From contig JAPSIJ010000038.1 in NCBI GenBank assembly GCA_031178805.1, forward strand, positions 1 to 12,434: a stretch of 12,434 nt of DNA, given 5' to 3'. The stretch's first letter is position 1; the number at the start of each line of letters is the position of its first letter. The notes beneath the pieces were generated by a model. That model worked only from the letters and a program-made list of their open reading frames with translations. It had not been told where the DNA came from and did no database searches. Source of the DNA: Cellulomonas sp. (GTDB taxonomy: Bacteria; Actinomycetota; Actinomycetes; Actinomycetales; Cellulomonadaceae). The position numbers and the translations under genes were made by a program. Shown in pieces: positions 6,545-12,434 of the stretch.

Positions 6545-7216
6545 ATGTACGTGCTGACCGTCGACCAGGAGGGCAGCCGGCGCACGGGCGACCGCGTCGA
6601 CCAGCTGCTCGACCGGCTCGCCGCCTCCGGTCCCCTCGCCGGAGCGGCGCCGCCCGGGCTGACACGGCCCTTCGAGCGCACCGCCGGCGACGAGGTGCAG
6701 GCCGTGGTGGCGGAGCCGCGGCTCGCGGTGGACGTCGCGCTGCACCTGCTGGATCTCGGCGGCTGGAGCGTCGGCATCGGCGCCGGGCCCGTGGACGAGC
6801 CCCTGCCGGCGAGCGCCCGGGCGGGGTCCGGGCAGGCGTTCGTGCTCGCCCGCGAGGCGGTCGAGGCGGCCAAGGCGCGCCGGCCGCGCACCTCCCCGCC
6901 GGTGGTCGTCCGCGGGATGCGGCGCGATGTCGCCGCCGAGGCCGATGCGGTCCTCGTGCTGCTCGGCACCGTGGCGTCGCGCCGCAGCCCCGCGGGCCGC
7001 GAGGTGGTCCGGCGGCTGCGCGAGAGCGGGGGAGCGGTGCGGCAGGAGGACCTCGCCGCGGCGCTCGGCGTCAGCCAGCAGGCGATCAGCGAGCGGCTCC
7101 GGGTCGCGCTGTGGGCCGAGGAGGTCGCCGCCCGCCCGGCGGCCGCGCGCCTGCTGGGGCTCGCGGCGCTGCCGCCCGACGACGCACCGCGGGCCGACCG
7201 GGAGGGGGCGGCATGA
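6545..7216 (+). CDS. SatD-family-like protein: N-terminal palm/cyclase-like domain plus C-terminal helix-turn-helix
   Basis: The 223-residue protein has the layout I associate with SatD-family proteins, whose biochemical role is unknown to me; the name comes from an acid-tolerance locus in streptococci. N-terminal part (about 1-125): MYVLTVDQEGSR, then FERTAGDEVQAVV (43-55), WSVGIGAGPV (74-83) and GQAFVLAREAVEAAK (96-110). These four blocks resemble, in order and spacing, the core of class III nucleotidyl cyclases, with Asp7 and Asp49 at the metal positions (my inference). The C-terminal part (about 145-205) holds a helix-turn-helix, QEDLAAALGVSQQAISERL (167-185), as in MarR/sigma-like regulators. 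The ATG lies 7 bases after a -10 box. It overlaps the next gene by ATGA. It is probably a soluble DNA-binding regulator, possibly autoregulatory and partnered with the membrane protein; enzymatic activity is not shown. Confidence 0.75.
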   Translation: MYVLTVDQEGSRRTGDRVDQLLDRLAASGPLAGAAPPGLTRPFERTAGDEVQAVVAEPRLAVDVALHLLDLGGWSVGIGAGPVDEPLPASARAGSGQAFVLAREAVEAAKARRPRTSPPVVVRGMRRDVAAEADAVLVLLGTVASRRSPAGREVVRRLRESGGAVRQEDLAAALGVSQQAISERLRVALWAEEVAARPAAARLLGLAALPPDDAPRADREGAA

Positions 7217-7734
7217 CGGCGCTGTGGGGGGTCGTGGTCGTGCTGGCCGCGCTGGTGGTCAGCGCCGGCCTGGGCTGGGTCGCGGCGGCGGGCGTGCTGC
7301 GGCTGGCCGACCGGGGGACCCGCGCCGCGCGCCGGGCGCGCACGCCCGCCCCCGCGGCGCCGGCCGACCCGGGCAACGAGCACGACGCCGGCTACCGCAA
7401 GGGCCGCGCGAACCGGAAGCGCGCGAAGGGTGGTGGCCGCGGACCCCGGGGCGACCTCGCCGGCGACGGCCCGGACGGGGCCCGCGCGCGGCAGAAGCTC
7501 CGCGGCGGCACCTGGATCGGGGTGCTCGAGCGCCTCGCGGTCACCGGCACCCTGCTGGCCGGCGAGCCGGGCGGCGTCGCCGTGGTGGTCGCGGTCAAGG
7601 GGCTCGGCCGGTACCCCGAGCTGCGGACCGGGGACGACCCGGCCGTGTCCGAGCGGTTCGTCATCGGGACGCTCGCGTCGCTGGTGTGGTCCGCCGGCGT
7701 GGGCGTGCTCGGGCGGTGGCTGCTGACCCGGTGA
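7213..7734 (+). CDS. Small membrane protein coupled to the SatD-like gene
   Basis: The 173-residue product has an N-terminal hydrophobic helix (about 4-28), a basic, Gly/Pro/Arg-rich and probably disordered middle (about 33-98, with RKGRANRKRAKGGGR), and a C-terminal hydrophobic domain (about 99-172). The C-terminal pattern GGTWIGVLERLAVTGTLLAG ... KGLGRYPEL ... SERFVIGTLASLVWSAG resembles the conserved end of membrane proteins (DUF3307-like, from memory) often encoded beside SatD-family genes; the full DUF3307 N-terminal part is not evident. It starts inside the SatD-like stop (ATGA), so the two are translated together and may form a membrane-sensor/regulator pair. Function unknown. The coding call rests on the tight overlap, the sensible topology and a recognisable C-terminal motif. 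Confidence 0.8.
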   Translation: MTALWGVVVVLAALVVSAGLGWVAAAGVLRLADRGTRAARRARTPAPAAPADPGNEHDAGYRKGRANRKRAKGGGRGPRGDLAGDGPDGARARQKLRGGTWIGVLERLAVTGTLLAGEPGGVAVVVAVKGLGRYPELRTGDDPAVSERFVIGTLASLVWSAGVGVLGRWLLTR

Positions 7735-7779
7735 CGGCCCGGGGCGCGGACCGCCGAGCCGGGGCGGCCGCCCGCACGG

Positions 7780-7785
7780 TACGAT
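7780..7785 (+). promoter_or_regulatory. Candidate -10 box for efp-nusB
   Basis: TACGAT fits the TANNNT -10 pattern and lies 85 bases before the efp start, giving a leader of about 79 bases. No recognisable -35 hexamer is at the usual distance, so support is limited. The gap before efp (7735-7870) otherwise contains only GC-rich sequence. Confidence 0.35.
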
Positions 7786-7870
7786 GGTCGGCGGCCCGGC
7801 CCCCGTCCCGCGACCCGCGGGACGCGCGCGGCGGCCGCCCTCCGGACCCCAGGACAGGAAGCAGCGACAC

Positions 7871-8434
7871 GTGGCGACGACGAACGACCTCAAGAACGGC
7901 ACCGTGCTGAAGATCGACGGCCAGCTCTGGACGGTCGTCGAGTTCCAGCACGTGAAGCCCGGCAAGGGCGGCGCCTTCGTCCGCACCAAGCTCAAGAACG
8001 TGCTCAGCGGCAAGGTCGTCGACAAGACCTTCAACGCGGGCCTGAAGATCGAGACCGCGAACGTCGACAAGCGCGACATGCAGTACCTGTACAAGGACGG
8101 CACCGACTTCGTGTTCATGGACACGGCCACCTACGACCAGATCATGGTCCCGGAGGCCACCGTGGGCGACGCGGCGAACTACCTGCTCGAGAACCAGAAC
8201 GCGATGGTCGCGACCAACGAGGGCGTCCCGCTGTACGTGGAGCTCCCGCCGTCGGTGACGCTGATGGTCACGTACACCGAGCCCGGCCTGCAGGGCGACC
8301 GCTCCACCGGCGGCACCAAGCCCGCCACGCTGGAGACCGGCCACCAGATCCAGGTCCCGCTGTTCCTGGAGTCGGACACCAAGGTCAAGGTCGACACCCG
8401 CGACGGCAGCTACCTGGGTCGCGTGAACGACTGA
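7871..8434 (+). CDS. efp: Elongation factor P
   Basis: EF-P binds ribosomes stalled on consecutive prolines, between the P and E sites, and promotes peptide-bond formation. The 187-residue protein has the usual three beta-barrel domains (about 1-65, 66-128, 129-187) and the C-terminal signature segment ending DTRDGSYLGRVND. The functional loop tip is PGKGGAF (residues 30-36) with Lys32 at the tip. Actinobacterial EF-P proteins are reported to use an unmodified Lys in a PGKGP loop; here Gly replaces that last Pro. The GTG at 7871 is chosen because the product begins MATTNDLKNG like homologues and AGGAA lies about 10 bases upstream; an upstream ATG at 7784 would start beside the -10 box. nusB follows after one base. 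Confidence 0.97.
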   Translation: MATTNDLKNGTVLKIDGQLWTVVEFQHVKPGKGGAFVRTKLKNVLSGKVVDKTFNAGLKIETANVDKRDMQYLYKDGTDFVFMDTATYDQIMVPEATVGDAANYLLENQNAMVATNEGVPLYVELPPSVTLMVTYTEPGLQGDRSTGGTKPATLETGHQIQVPLFLESDTKVKVDTRDGSYLGRVND

Positions 8435-8435
8435 G

Positions 8436-8852
8436 GTGGGCGCACGCACCAAGGCCCGCAAGCGGGCCCTCGACGTCCTGTTCGAGGCGGAGCAGCGCCG
8501 GCTCGACCCGCTGACGCTGCTCGCCGACCGGATCGCCCAGCCGGGCACCGAGGCGGCCCTGCCGCAGTACTCGGTGGAGCTGGTCGAGGGCGTCCAGGCG
8601 CAGCGCGCGCGGATCGACGAGATCATCGCGACGCACTCGCACGGCTGGACGATCGAGCGGATGCCCGCGGTCGACCGCGAGCTGCTGCGGATCGGCGCCT
8701 GGGAGATCCTGTTCAACGACGACGTGCCGGACGCGGTCGCCGTGGACGAGGCCGTCGAGCTCGCCCGGGACCTCTCGACGGACGAGAGCCCCGGGTTCGT
8801 CAACGGGCTGCTCGGCCGGCTCGTGGACCTGAAGCCGACGCTGCTGGCCTGA
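8436..8852 (+). CDS. nusB: Transcription antitermination factor NusB
   Basis: NusB binds boxA RNA together with NusE (ribosomal protein S10) and keeps RNA polymerase processive on rRNA operons. The 138-residue all-helical protein shows the N-terminal ARTKARKRALDVLFEAEQR block (residues 3-21), RMPAVDRELLRIGAWEILF in the middle, and VAVDEAVELARDLSTDESPG followed by FVNGLLGRL at the C-terminus, all typical. It starts with GTG one base after the efp stop, with only a weak ribosome binding site, so re-initiation after efp is likely. The length is standard and nothing is missing. The efp-nusB pair ahead of pyrR is a conserved order in actinobacteria. Confidence 0.95.
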   Translation: MGARTKARKRALDVLFEAEQRRLDPLTLLADRIAQPGTEAALPQYSVELVEGVQAQRARIDEIIATHSHGWTIERMPAVDRELLRIGAWEILFNDDVPDAVAVDEAVELARDLSTDESPGFVNGLLGRLVDLKPTLLA

Positions 8853-8856
8853 CGGT

Positions 8857-8873
8857 CCGGGCCGCACGCCCGG
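8857..8873 (+). other. Small hairpin just after nusB
   Basis: CCGGGC (8857-8862) pairs with GCCCGG (8868-8873) around a CGCAC loop, 4 bases after the nusB stop. It may protect the mRNA 3' end or form the first part of a tandem terminator. Confidence 0.4.
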
Positions 8874-8881
8874 CCCGCCGC

Positions 8882-8932
8882 ACGCACCGCCCGGCCCCCG
8901 CCGCCCCCTGGGCAGCGGGGGCCGTCGTGCGT
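8882..8932 (+). terminator. Two-tier GC hairpin terminating efp-nusB
   Basis: An outer stem, ACGCAC (8882-8887) with GTGCGT (8927-8932), surrounds an inner perfect 10 bp stem, CGGCCCCCGC (8892-8901) with GCGGGGGCCG (8915-8924). It has no T-tract. Its place between nusB and a separate pyr promoter supports a terminator. Confidence 0.65.
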
Positions 8933-9007
8933 CGGCCGCACGCGCACGTGTCCGGGGTCACGCCGCCCCGCCGCGGACGCGCGGCGCCCGGTGTCCGGTT
9001 CGCCCTG

Positions 9008-9013
9008 TAAGGT
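9008..9013 (+). promoter_or_regulatory. Candidate -10 box of the pyr operon
   Basis: TAAGGT (9008-9013) fits the actinobacterial TANNNT -10. The -35 region has no TTG-like hexamer. Initiation about 7 bases downstream would give a leader of about 53 bases that contains the whole PyrR-type hairpin. Confidence 0.5.
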
Positions 9014-9029
9014 GCCGCGAGAACGAGCA

Positions 9030-9064
9030 TTCCTTTAACACCGTCCCGTGAGGCGGGGAAGGAG
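9030..9064 (+). promoter_or_regulatory. Predicted PyrR-binding leader hairpin that sequesters the pyrR ribosome binding site
   Basis: The leader contains TCCCGTGAGGC (9044-9054), matching the PyrR-site core UCCNGNGAGGC. It folds as an upper stem CCG-U-CC / GG-CGG (9041-9046 with 9052-9056) closing a CGUGA loop, an internal bulge UAACA (9036-9040) on the 5' side, and a lower stem TCCTT (9031-9035) with AAGGA (9059-9063). The lower 3' strand is the Shine-Dalgarno sequence AAGGAG (9059-9064), 8 bases before the ATG. PyrR bound to UMP would therefore be expected to stabilise the hairpin and block translation, the mechanism reported for mycobacterial pyr operons. Confidence 0.75.
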
Positions 9065-9072
9065 CGGCCCGG

Positions 9073-9675
9073 ATGACCTCCGGTACCCCCGTGCCCGACG
9101 ACCCGACCGCAGGTGCCCCCGGCACCGCGGCGACCGTCGTCCTGGGCGAGCAGGACGTGGCCCGCGCGCTGACGCGCATCGCCCACGAGATCCTCGAGCG
9201 CAACAAGGGCGGCCACGACCTCGTCGTCCTCGGCATCCCGACCCGCGGCGTCCCGCTGGCGCAGCGCCTCGCGGCGCGCCTGGCCGCCGTGGAGCCCGGC
9301 CTGGTGGCCGAGCACCTGGTCGGCAGCCTCGACGTCACGATGTACCGCGACGACCTGGCGCAGCACCCGACCCGCACGATCGGCGCGACGAGCGTCCCGG
9401 CGGGCGGGATCGACGGCAAGGTCGTCGTGCTGGTGGACGACGTGCTGTACTCCGGCCGCACGATCCGGGCGGCGCTGGACGCGCTGAACGACCTCGGCCG
9501 CCCCCGGGCGGTGCAGCTGGCGGCGCTGGTGGACCGCGGGCACCGCGAGCTGCCGATCCGGGCGGACTTCGTGGGCAAGAACCTGCCCACCTCGACCGCC
9601 GAGCGCGTGCGCGTGCTGCTGGCCGAGACCGACGGCCGGACGGCCGTCGTGATCGAGGGCGGCGGTGCCCGGTGA
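9073..9675 (+). CDS. pyrR: PyrR, pyrimidine operon RNA-binding regulator / uracil phosphoribosyltransferase
   Basis: PyrR binds pyr mRNA when UMP is abundant and can also make UMP from uracil and PRPP. The 200-residue protein has a roughly 20-residue low-complexity N-terminal extension, then the phosphoribosyltransferase fold: VLGIPTRGVPLAQRLA (52-67), the flexible loop DVTMYRDDL (87-95), the PRPP-binding motif VVVLVDDVLYSGRT (117-130), and the family-specific LVDRGHRELPIRADFVGKN (152-170). The ATG is preceded by AAGGAG at 8 bases. The leader carries a matching PyrR-type RNA site, so it should regulate its own operon. Its stop overlaps the pyrB GTG (GTGA). Nothing suggests loss of function. 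Confidence 0.96.
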   Translation: MTSGTPVPDDPTAGAPGTAATVVLGEQDVARALTRIAHEILERNKGGHDLVVLGIPTRGVPLAQRLAARLAAVEPGLVAEHLVGSLDVTMYRDDLAQHPTRTIGATSVPAGGIDGKVVVLVDDVLYSGRTIRAALDALNDLGRPRAVQLAALVDRGHRELPIRADFVGKNLPTSTAERVRVLLAETDGRTAVVIEGGGAR

Positions 9676-10715
9676 GGCACCTGCTCTCCACGACCGACCT
9701 GGACCGCGCCGCCGCGGTGCGCGTGCTGGACACCGCCGCGCAGATGGCCGCGACGCAGGGCCGGCAGATCAAGAAGCTGCCGACGCTGCGCGGCCGCACC
9801 GTCGTGAACCTGTTCTTCGAGGACAGCACCCGCACGCGCATCTCGTTCGAGACGGCCGCGAAGCGGCTGAGCGCCGACGTGATCAACTTCTCGGCCAAGG
9901 GGTCGAGCGTGTCCAAGGGCGAGTCGCTCAAGGACACGGCGCTGACCCTGCAGGCGATGGGCGCGGACGCGATCGTGATCCGGCACCAGGCCTCGGGCGC
10001 CCCGCACACGCTGGCGCACGCGGGCTGGACGGACGCCGCGGTGGTGAACGCCGGCGACGGGATGCACCAGCACCCGACGCAGGCGCTGCTGGACGCGTTC
10101 ACGCTCCGGCGGCACCTCGCGGGCGACGCGGGCAACCCCGACGGCGTGGGCCGCGACCTGGCCGGGCTGCACGTGGCGATCGTCGGCGACGTGCTGCACA
10201 GCCGGGTCGCGCGGTCGAACGTGGACCTGCTGCACACGCTCGGCGCCCGGGTCACGCTGGTGGCGCCGCCGACGCTGCTGCCGGTGGGCGTGGGCCCGTG
10301 GCCGGCCGCGGTGTCCTACCGGCTGGACGACGTGCTCGCGCAGGGCCCCGACGCGGTGATGATGCTCCGCGTGCAGCGGGAGCGGATGTCGACGGCGGGC
10401 GGCGGGTTCTTCCCGAGCCCGCTGGAGTACACCCGGCTGTACGGGCTGGACGCGCGCCGCCTGGCGACGCTGCCGGACCACAGCATCGTGCTGCATCCCG
10501 GGCCGATGAACCGCGGGCTGGAGATCTCCGCCGACGCGGCCGACTCGCCGCGCGCGGTGATCGTCGAGCAGGTGGCGAACGGCGTCGCGGTGCGGATGGC
10601 GGTGCTCTACCTGCTGCTCGCCGGGGACGGGGACACCGGCGCCGCGCCCGCCACGGGCGCCGTGCCCGCCCTGACCAGCGTCCCGACGACCGCCACCGAG
10701 GTGAGCCCCCGATGA
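9672..10715 (+). CDS. pyrB: Aspartate carbamoyltransferase catalytic chain
   Basis: PyrB condenses carbamoyl phosphate with aspartate, the committed step of pyrimidine synthesis. The protein begins (V/M)RHLLSTTDLD and shows the carbamoyl-phosphate loop DSTRTRISFE (51-60), SSVSKGESLKDT (78-89) with the substrate-closing lysine, HQHPTQALLDAF (132-143), and HPGPMNRGLEI in the C-terminal half. The GTG start overlapping the pyrR stop is chosen because it gives the family N-terminus; the frame is open further upstream but reads Arg-rich non-homologous sequence. The length is 347 residues; the last 30 (from about 318) are an Ala/Thr/Pro/Gly-rich tail beyond the usual end of the fold. No regulatory chain gene pyrI is present. 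It overlaps pyrC by ATGA. Confidence 0.96.
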   Translation: MRHLLSTTDLDRAAAVRVLDTAAQMAATQGRQIKKLPTLRGRTVVNLFFEDSTRTRISFETAAKRLSADVINFSAKGSSVSKGESLKDTALTLQAMGADAIVIRHQASGAPHTLAHAGWTDAAVVNAGDGMHQHPTQALLDAFTLRRHLAGDAGNPDGVGRDLAGLHVAIVGDVLHSRVARSNVDLLHTLGARVTLVAPPTLLPVGVGPWPAAVSYRLDDVLAQGPDAVMMLRVQRERMSTAGGGFFPSPLEYTRLYGLDARRLATLPDHSIVLHPGPMNRGLEISADAADSPRAVIVEQVANGVAVRMAVLYLLLAGDGDTGAAPATGAVPALTSVPTTATEVSPR

Positions 10716-12064
10716 CCACGCAGTACCTGCTCAAGGACGTCGCCCCCCTCGGCGGCGAGCCGACCGACGTGCTGGTGGCCGGCGGCCTGGTCGCCGCGGT
10801 CGGCGCGGGCGCGGGCGACGCCGCGGAGAACGCCCCCGACGACCTGCACGTGATCGACGCGACCGGGATGGTGCTGCTGCCCGGCCTGGTCGACCTGCAC
10901 ACCCACCTGCGCGAGCCCGGCCGGGAGGACGCCGAGACGGTCGCGTCCGGCACCCGCGCCGCGGCGGCCGGCGGGTTCACCGCGGTGCACGCGATGGCGA
11001 ACACCACGCCGACCCAGGACACCGCGGGCGTGGTGGAGCAGGTCTGGCGGCTCGGCCGCGAGGCCGGCTGGGTGGACGTGCACCCGGTGGGCGCCGTGAG
11101 CGTCGGGCTGGCGGGGGAGCACCTCGCCGAGCTGGCCGCGATGGCCGACTCCGCCGCCCGGGTGCGGGTGTTCAGCGACGACGGGAAGTGCGTGCACGAC
11201 CCGGTGCTGATGCGCCGCGCCCTGGAGTACACCAAGGCGTTCGACGGCGTGGTGGCGCAGCACGCGCAGGAGCCCCGGCTGACCGAGGGCGCGCAGATGC
11301 ACGAGGGTGTCGTGTCCGCCGAGATCGGCCTGGCCGGCTGGCCCGCCGTGGCGGAGGAGGCGATCATCGCCCGCGACGTGCTGCTCGCCGAGCACGTCGG
11401 CGCCCGGCTGCACGTGTGCCACCTGTCCACCGCCGGCTCGGTGGAGCTGGTCCGGTGGGCGAAGTCGCGGGGGATCGACGTCACCGCGGAGGTGACGCCG
11501 CACCACCTGGTGCTCACCGACGAGGAGGCGCGCGGCTACGACCCGGTGTTCAAGGTGAACCCGCCGCTGCGCACCCAGGCCGACGTCGACGCCGTCCGCG
11601 CGGGCCTGGCGGACGGCACGATCGACATCGTCGCCACCGACCACGCCCCGCACACCCGCGAGGACAAGGACTGCGAGTGGGCCGCGGCCGCGTTCGGCAT
11701 GACGGGCCTGGAGACCGCGCTGTCCGTCGTGCAGCAGACGATGGTGGACACCGGCCGGATGACCTGGGCGGACGTCGCCCGGGTGCTGTCGGAGAACCCC
11801 GCGCGGATCGGCCGGGTCGCGGACCAGGGCCGGCCGCTGGCCGTCGGCGAGCCGGCGAACCTCGTGCTGGTGGACCCCGCCGCGCGCCGCGTCGTCGTGC
11901 CGGAGCAGCAGGCCACCGCGGCGGCGAACTCACCGCTGCGCGGCCGGGAGCTGCCCGGCCGGGTCGTCGCGACGTTCCTGCGCGGCCGGGCCACGGTGCT
12001 CGACGGCGTGCCGCAGGACGACCCGGCGCGGCCCGGCTTCGCGGCGGGGCGGGTGACGCCCTGA
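10712..12064 (+). CDS. pyrC: Dihydroorotase, class I
   Basis: PyrC cyclises carbamoyl-aspartate to dihydroorotate, the third step of the pathway. This 450-residue amidohydrolase has the metal-binding HTH in VDLHTHLREPG (His63, His65), the class I Asp in FSDDGK (Asp157), further ligands His184 (AQHAQ) and His237 (VCHLS), and the catalytic Asp310 in ATDHAPHT. The C-terminal small domain ends LRGRELPGRVVATFLRGR, as usual in the family. Having an Asp rather than a carboxylated Lys at the bridging position is the class I (Aquifex-like) pattern. It begins in the pyrB stop (ATGA) and its own stop overlaps the next start (TGATG). Class I enzymes often associate with aspartate carbamoyltransferase, in line with the coupling to pyrB. 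Confidence 0.96.
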   Translation: MTTQYLLKDVAPLGGEPTDVLVAGGLVAAVGAGAGDAAENAPDDLHVIDATGMVLLPGLVDLHTHLREPGREDAETVASGTRAAAAGGFTAVHAMANTTPTQDTAGVVEQVWRLGREAGWVDVHPVGAVSVGLAGEHLAELAAMADSAARVRVFSDDGKCVHDPVLMRRALEYTKAFDGVVAQHAQEPRLTEGAQMHEGVVSAEIGLAGWPAVAEEAIIARDVLLAEHVGARLHVCHLSTAGSVELVRWAKSRGIDVTAEVTPHHLVLTDEEARGYDPVFKVNPPLRTQADVDAVRAGLADGTIDIVATDHAPHTREDKDCEWAAAAFGMTGLETALSVVQQTMVDTGRMTWADVARVLSENPARIGRVADQGRPLAVGEPANLVLVDPAARRVVVPEQQATAAANSPLRGRELPGRVVATFLRGRATVLDGVPQDDPARPGFAAGRVTP

Positions 12065-12434
12065 TGCCGCCCTGGCTCTCGGTGACCCTGCTCGTCCTGC
12101 TCGGTGCGGCGCTGCTGCTCGGCATGGCGAAGGGCTGGCGGCGCCTGCAGCGCGGCCCGAGCCCGGTGCCCGCGCCGCCCGCCGTGCCCGCGGAGGACGC
12201 GCTCGGCGCGGCGCGGACCGCGGAGCTGGCCGCGACGTACGTGTCCAGCACGCGGGCGGGCGACTGGCTGGACCGCGTCGGCGCCCACGGGCTCGGCGTG
12301 CGCTCGGCCGCCACGGTGCAGGTCCGCGACGCGGGCGTGGTGGTGCGACGACGAGGCGCGCCGGACGTGTTCGTCCCGCGCGCGGCGCTGCGCGCGGTGG
12401 GCACCTCCGGCGGCATGGCCGGCAAGGTCGTCGG
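12064..12434 (+). CDS. Membrane-anchored PH-like domain protein of the pyr operon (3' end outside window)
   Basis: The gene runs off the window; about 123 residues are visible. It starts MPPWLSVTLLVLLGAALLLG, a signal-anchor helix (about 4-22), followed by the basic KGWRRLQRG, a Pro/Ala-rich linker (about 31-48), and a soluble part containing YVSSTRAGDWLDRVGAHGLG and VQVRDAGVVVRRRGAPDVFV. The visible C-terminal pattern resembles the bacterial PH-like domain proteins, sometimes called transporters or export proteins, that lie between pyrC and carA in actinobacteria (for example the gene after pyrC in Mycobacterium tuberculosis). Its ATG overlaps the pyrC stop (TGATG), so it is translated with the pyr enzymes. 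No catalytic motif is visible and its role is unknown. The identification rests mainly on position and topology. Confidence 0.75.
   Translation, partial: MPPWLSVTLLVLLGAALLLGMAKGWRRLQRGPSPVPAPPAVPAEDALGAARTAELAATYVSSTRAGDWLDRVGAHGLGVRSAATVQVRDAGVVVRRRGAPDVFVPRAALRAVGTSGGMAGKVV

Noticed and set aside
7735..7870. Riboswitch or small RNA before efp
   Set aside because: Only a -10-like box and generic GC-rich sequence are seen; no conserved riboswitch core or convincing stem.
6061..8130. A 689-codon minus-strand open frame across aroB to efp
   Set aside because: It is composed of low-complexity Arg/Ala/Pro/Ser runs opposite well-supported genes, with no ribosome binding site or domain.

Overview
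The window is very GC-rich DNA, with third codon positions almost always G or C, and has GTG starts and many 1-4 base gene overlaps. This style, the gene order aroC-aroK-aroB ... efp-nusB ... pyrR-pyrB-pyrC, and the EF-P and PyrR sequences point to an actinobacterium. A Micrococcales relative of Cellulomonas is my best guess, but the lineage is an inference. All genes read on the + strand and the DNA is packed. No insertion sequence, phage gene, tRNA, rRNA or CRISPR array is visible, and no gene-free gap exceeds about 220 bases.

Bases 1-3536 hold the end of a type IV pilus cluster: prepilin peptidase (pilD), then the overlapping inner-membrane assembly genes pilM, pilN and pilO, closed by a strong GC hairpin. 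The rest of the pilus cluster (pilins, ATPases) is presumably upstream of the window. Bases 3569-6446 hold an aroC-aroK-aroB run for chorismate synthesis, each gene overlapping the next by ATGA.

Bases 6447-7734 are the least ordinary part. A 98-base regulatory region carries a 58-base-offset direct repeat, an inverted repeat and a promoter placed so that the mRNA would be leaderless. It precedes a SatD-like protein (possible degenerate nucleotidyl-cyclase fold plus helix-turn-helix), which overlaps a small membrane protein gene. I regard this pair as the best candidate for a poorly described system here.

Bases 7735-8932 hold efp (elongation factor P) and nusB (antitermination factor), ended by tandem hairpins. 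Bases 9008-12434 start the pyrimidine operon: a promoter, a leader hairpin that matches a PyrR-binding site and would bury the Shine-Dalgarno sequence, then pyrR, pyrB, pyrC and the start of a membrane-anchored gene that in other actinobacteria sits between pyrC and carA. The set of genes is largely housekeeping; the most interesting signals are the PyrR leader hairpin and the SatD-like module with its promoter region.
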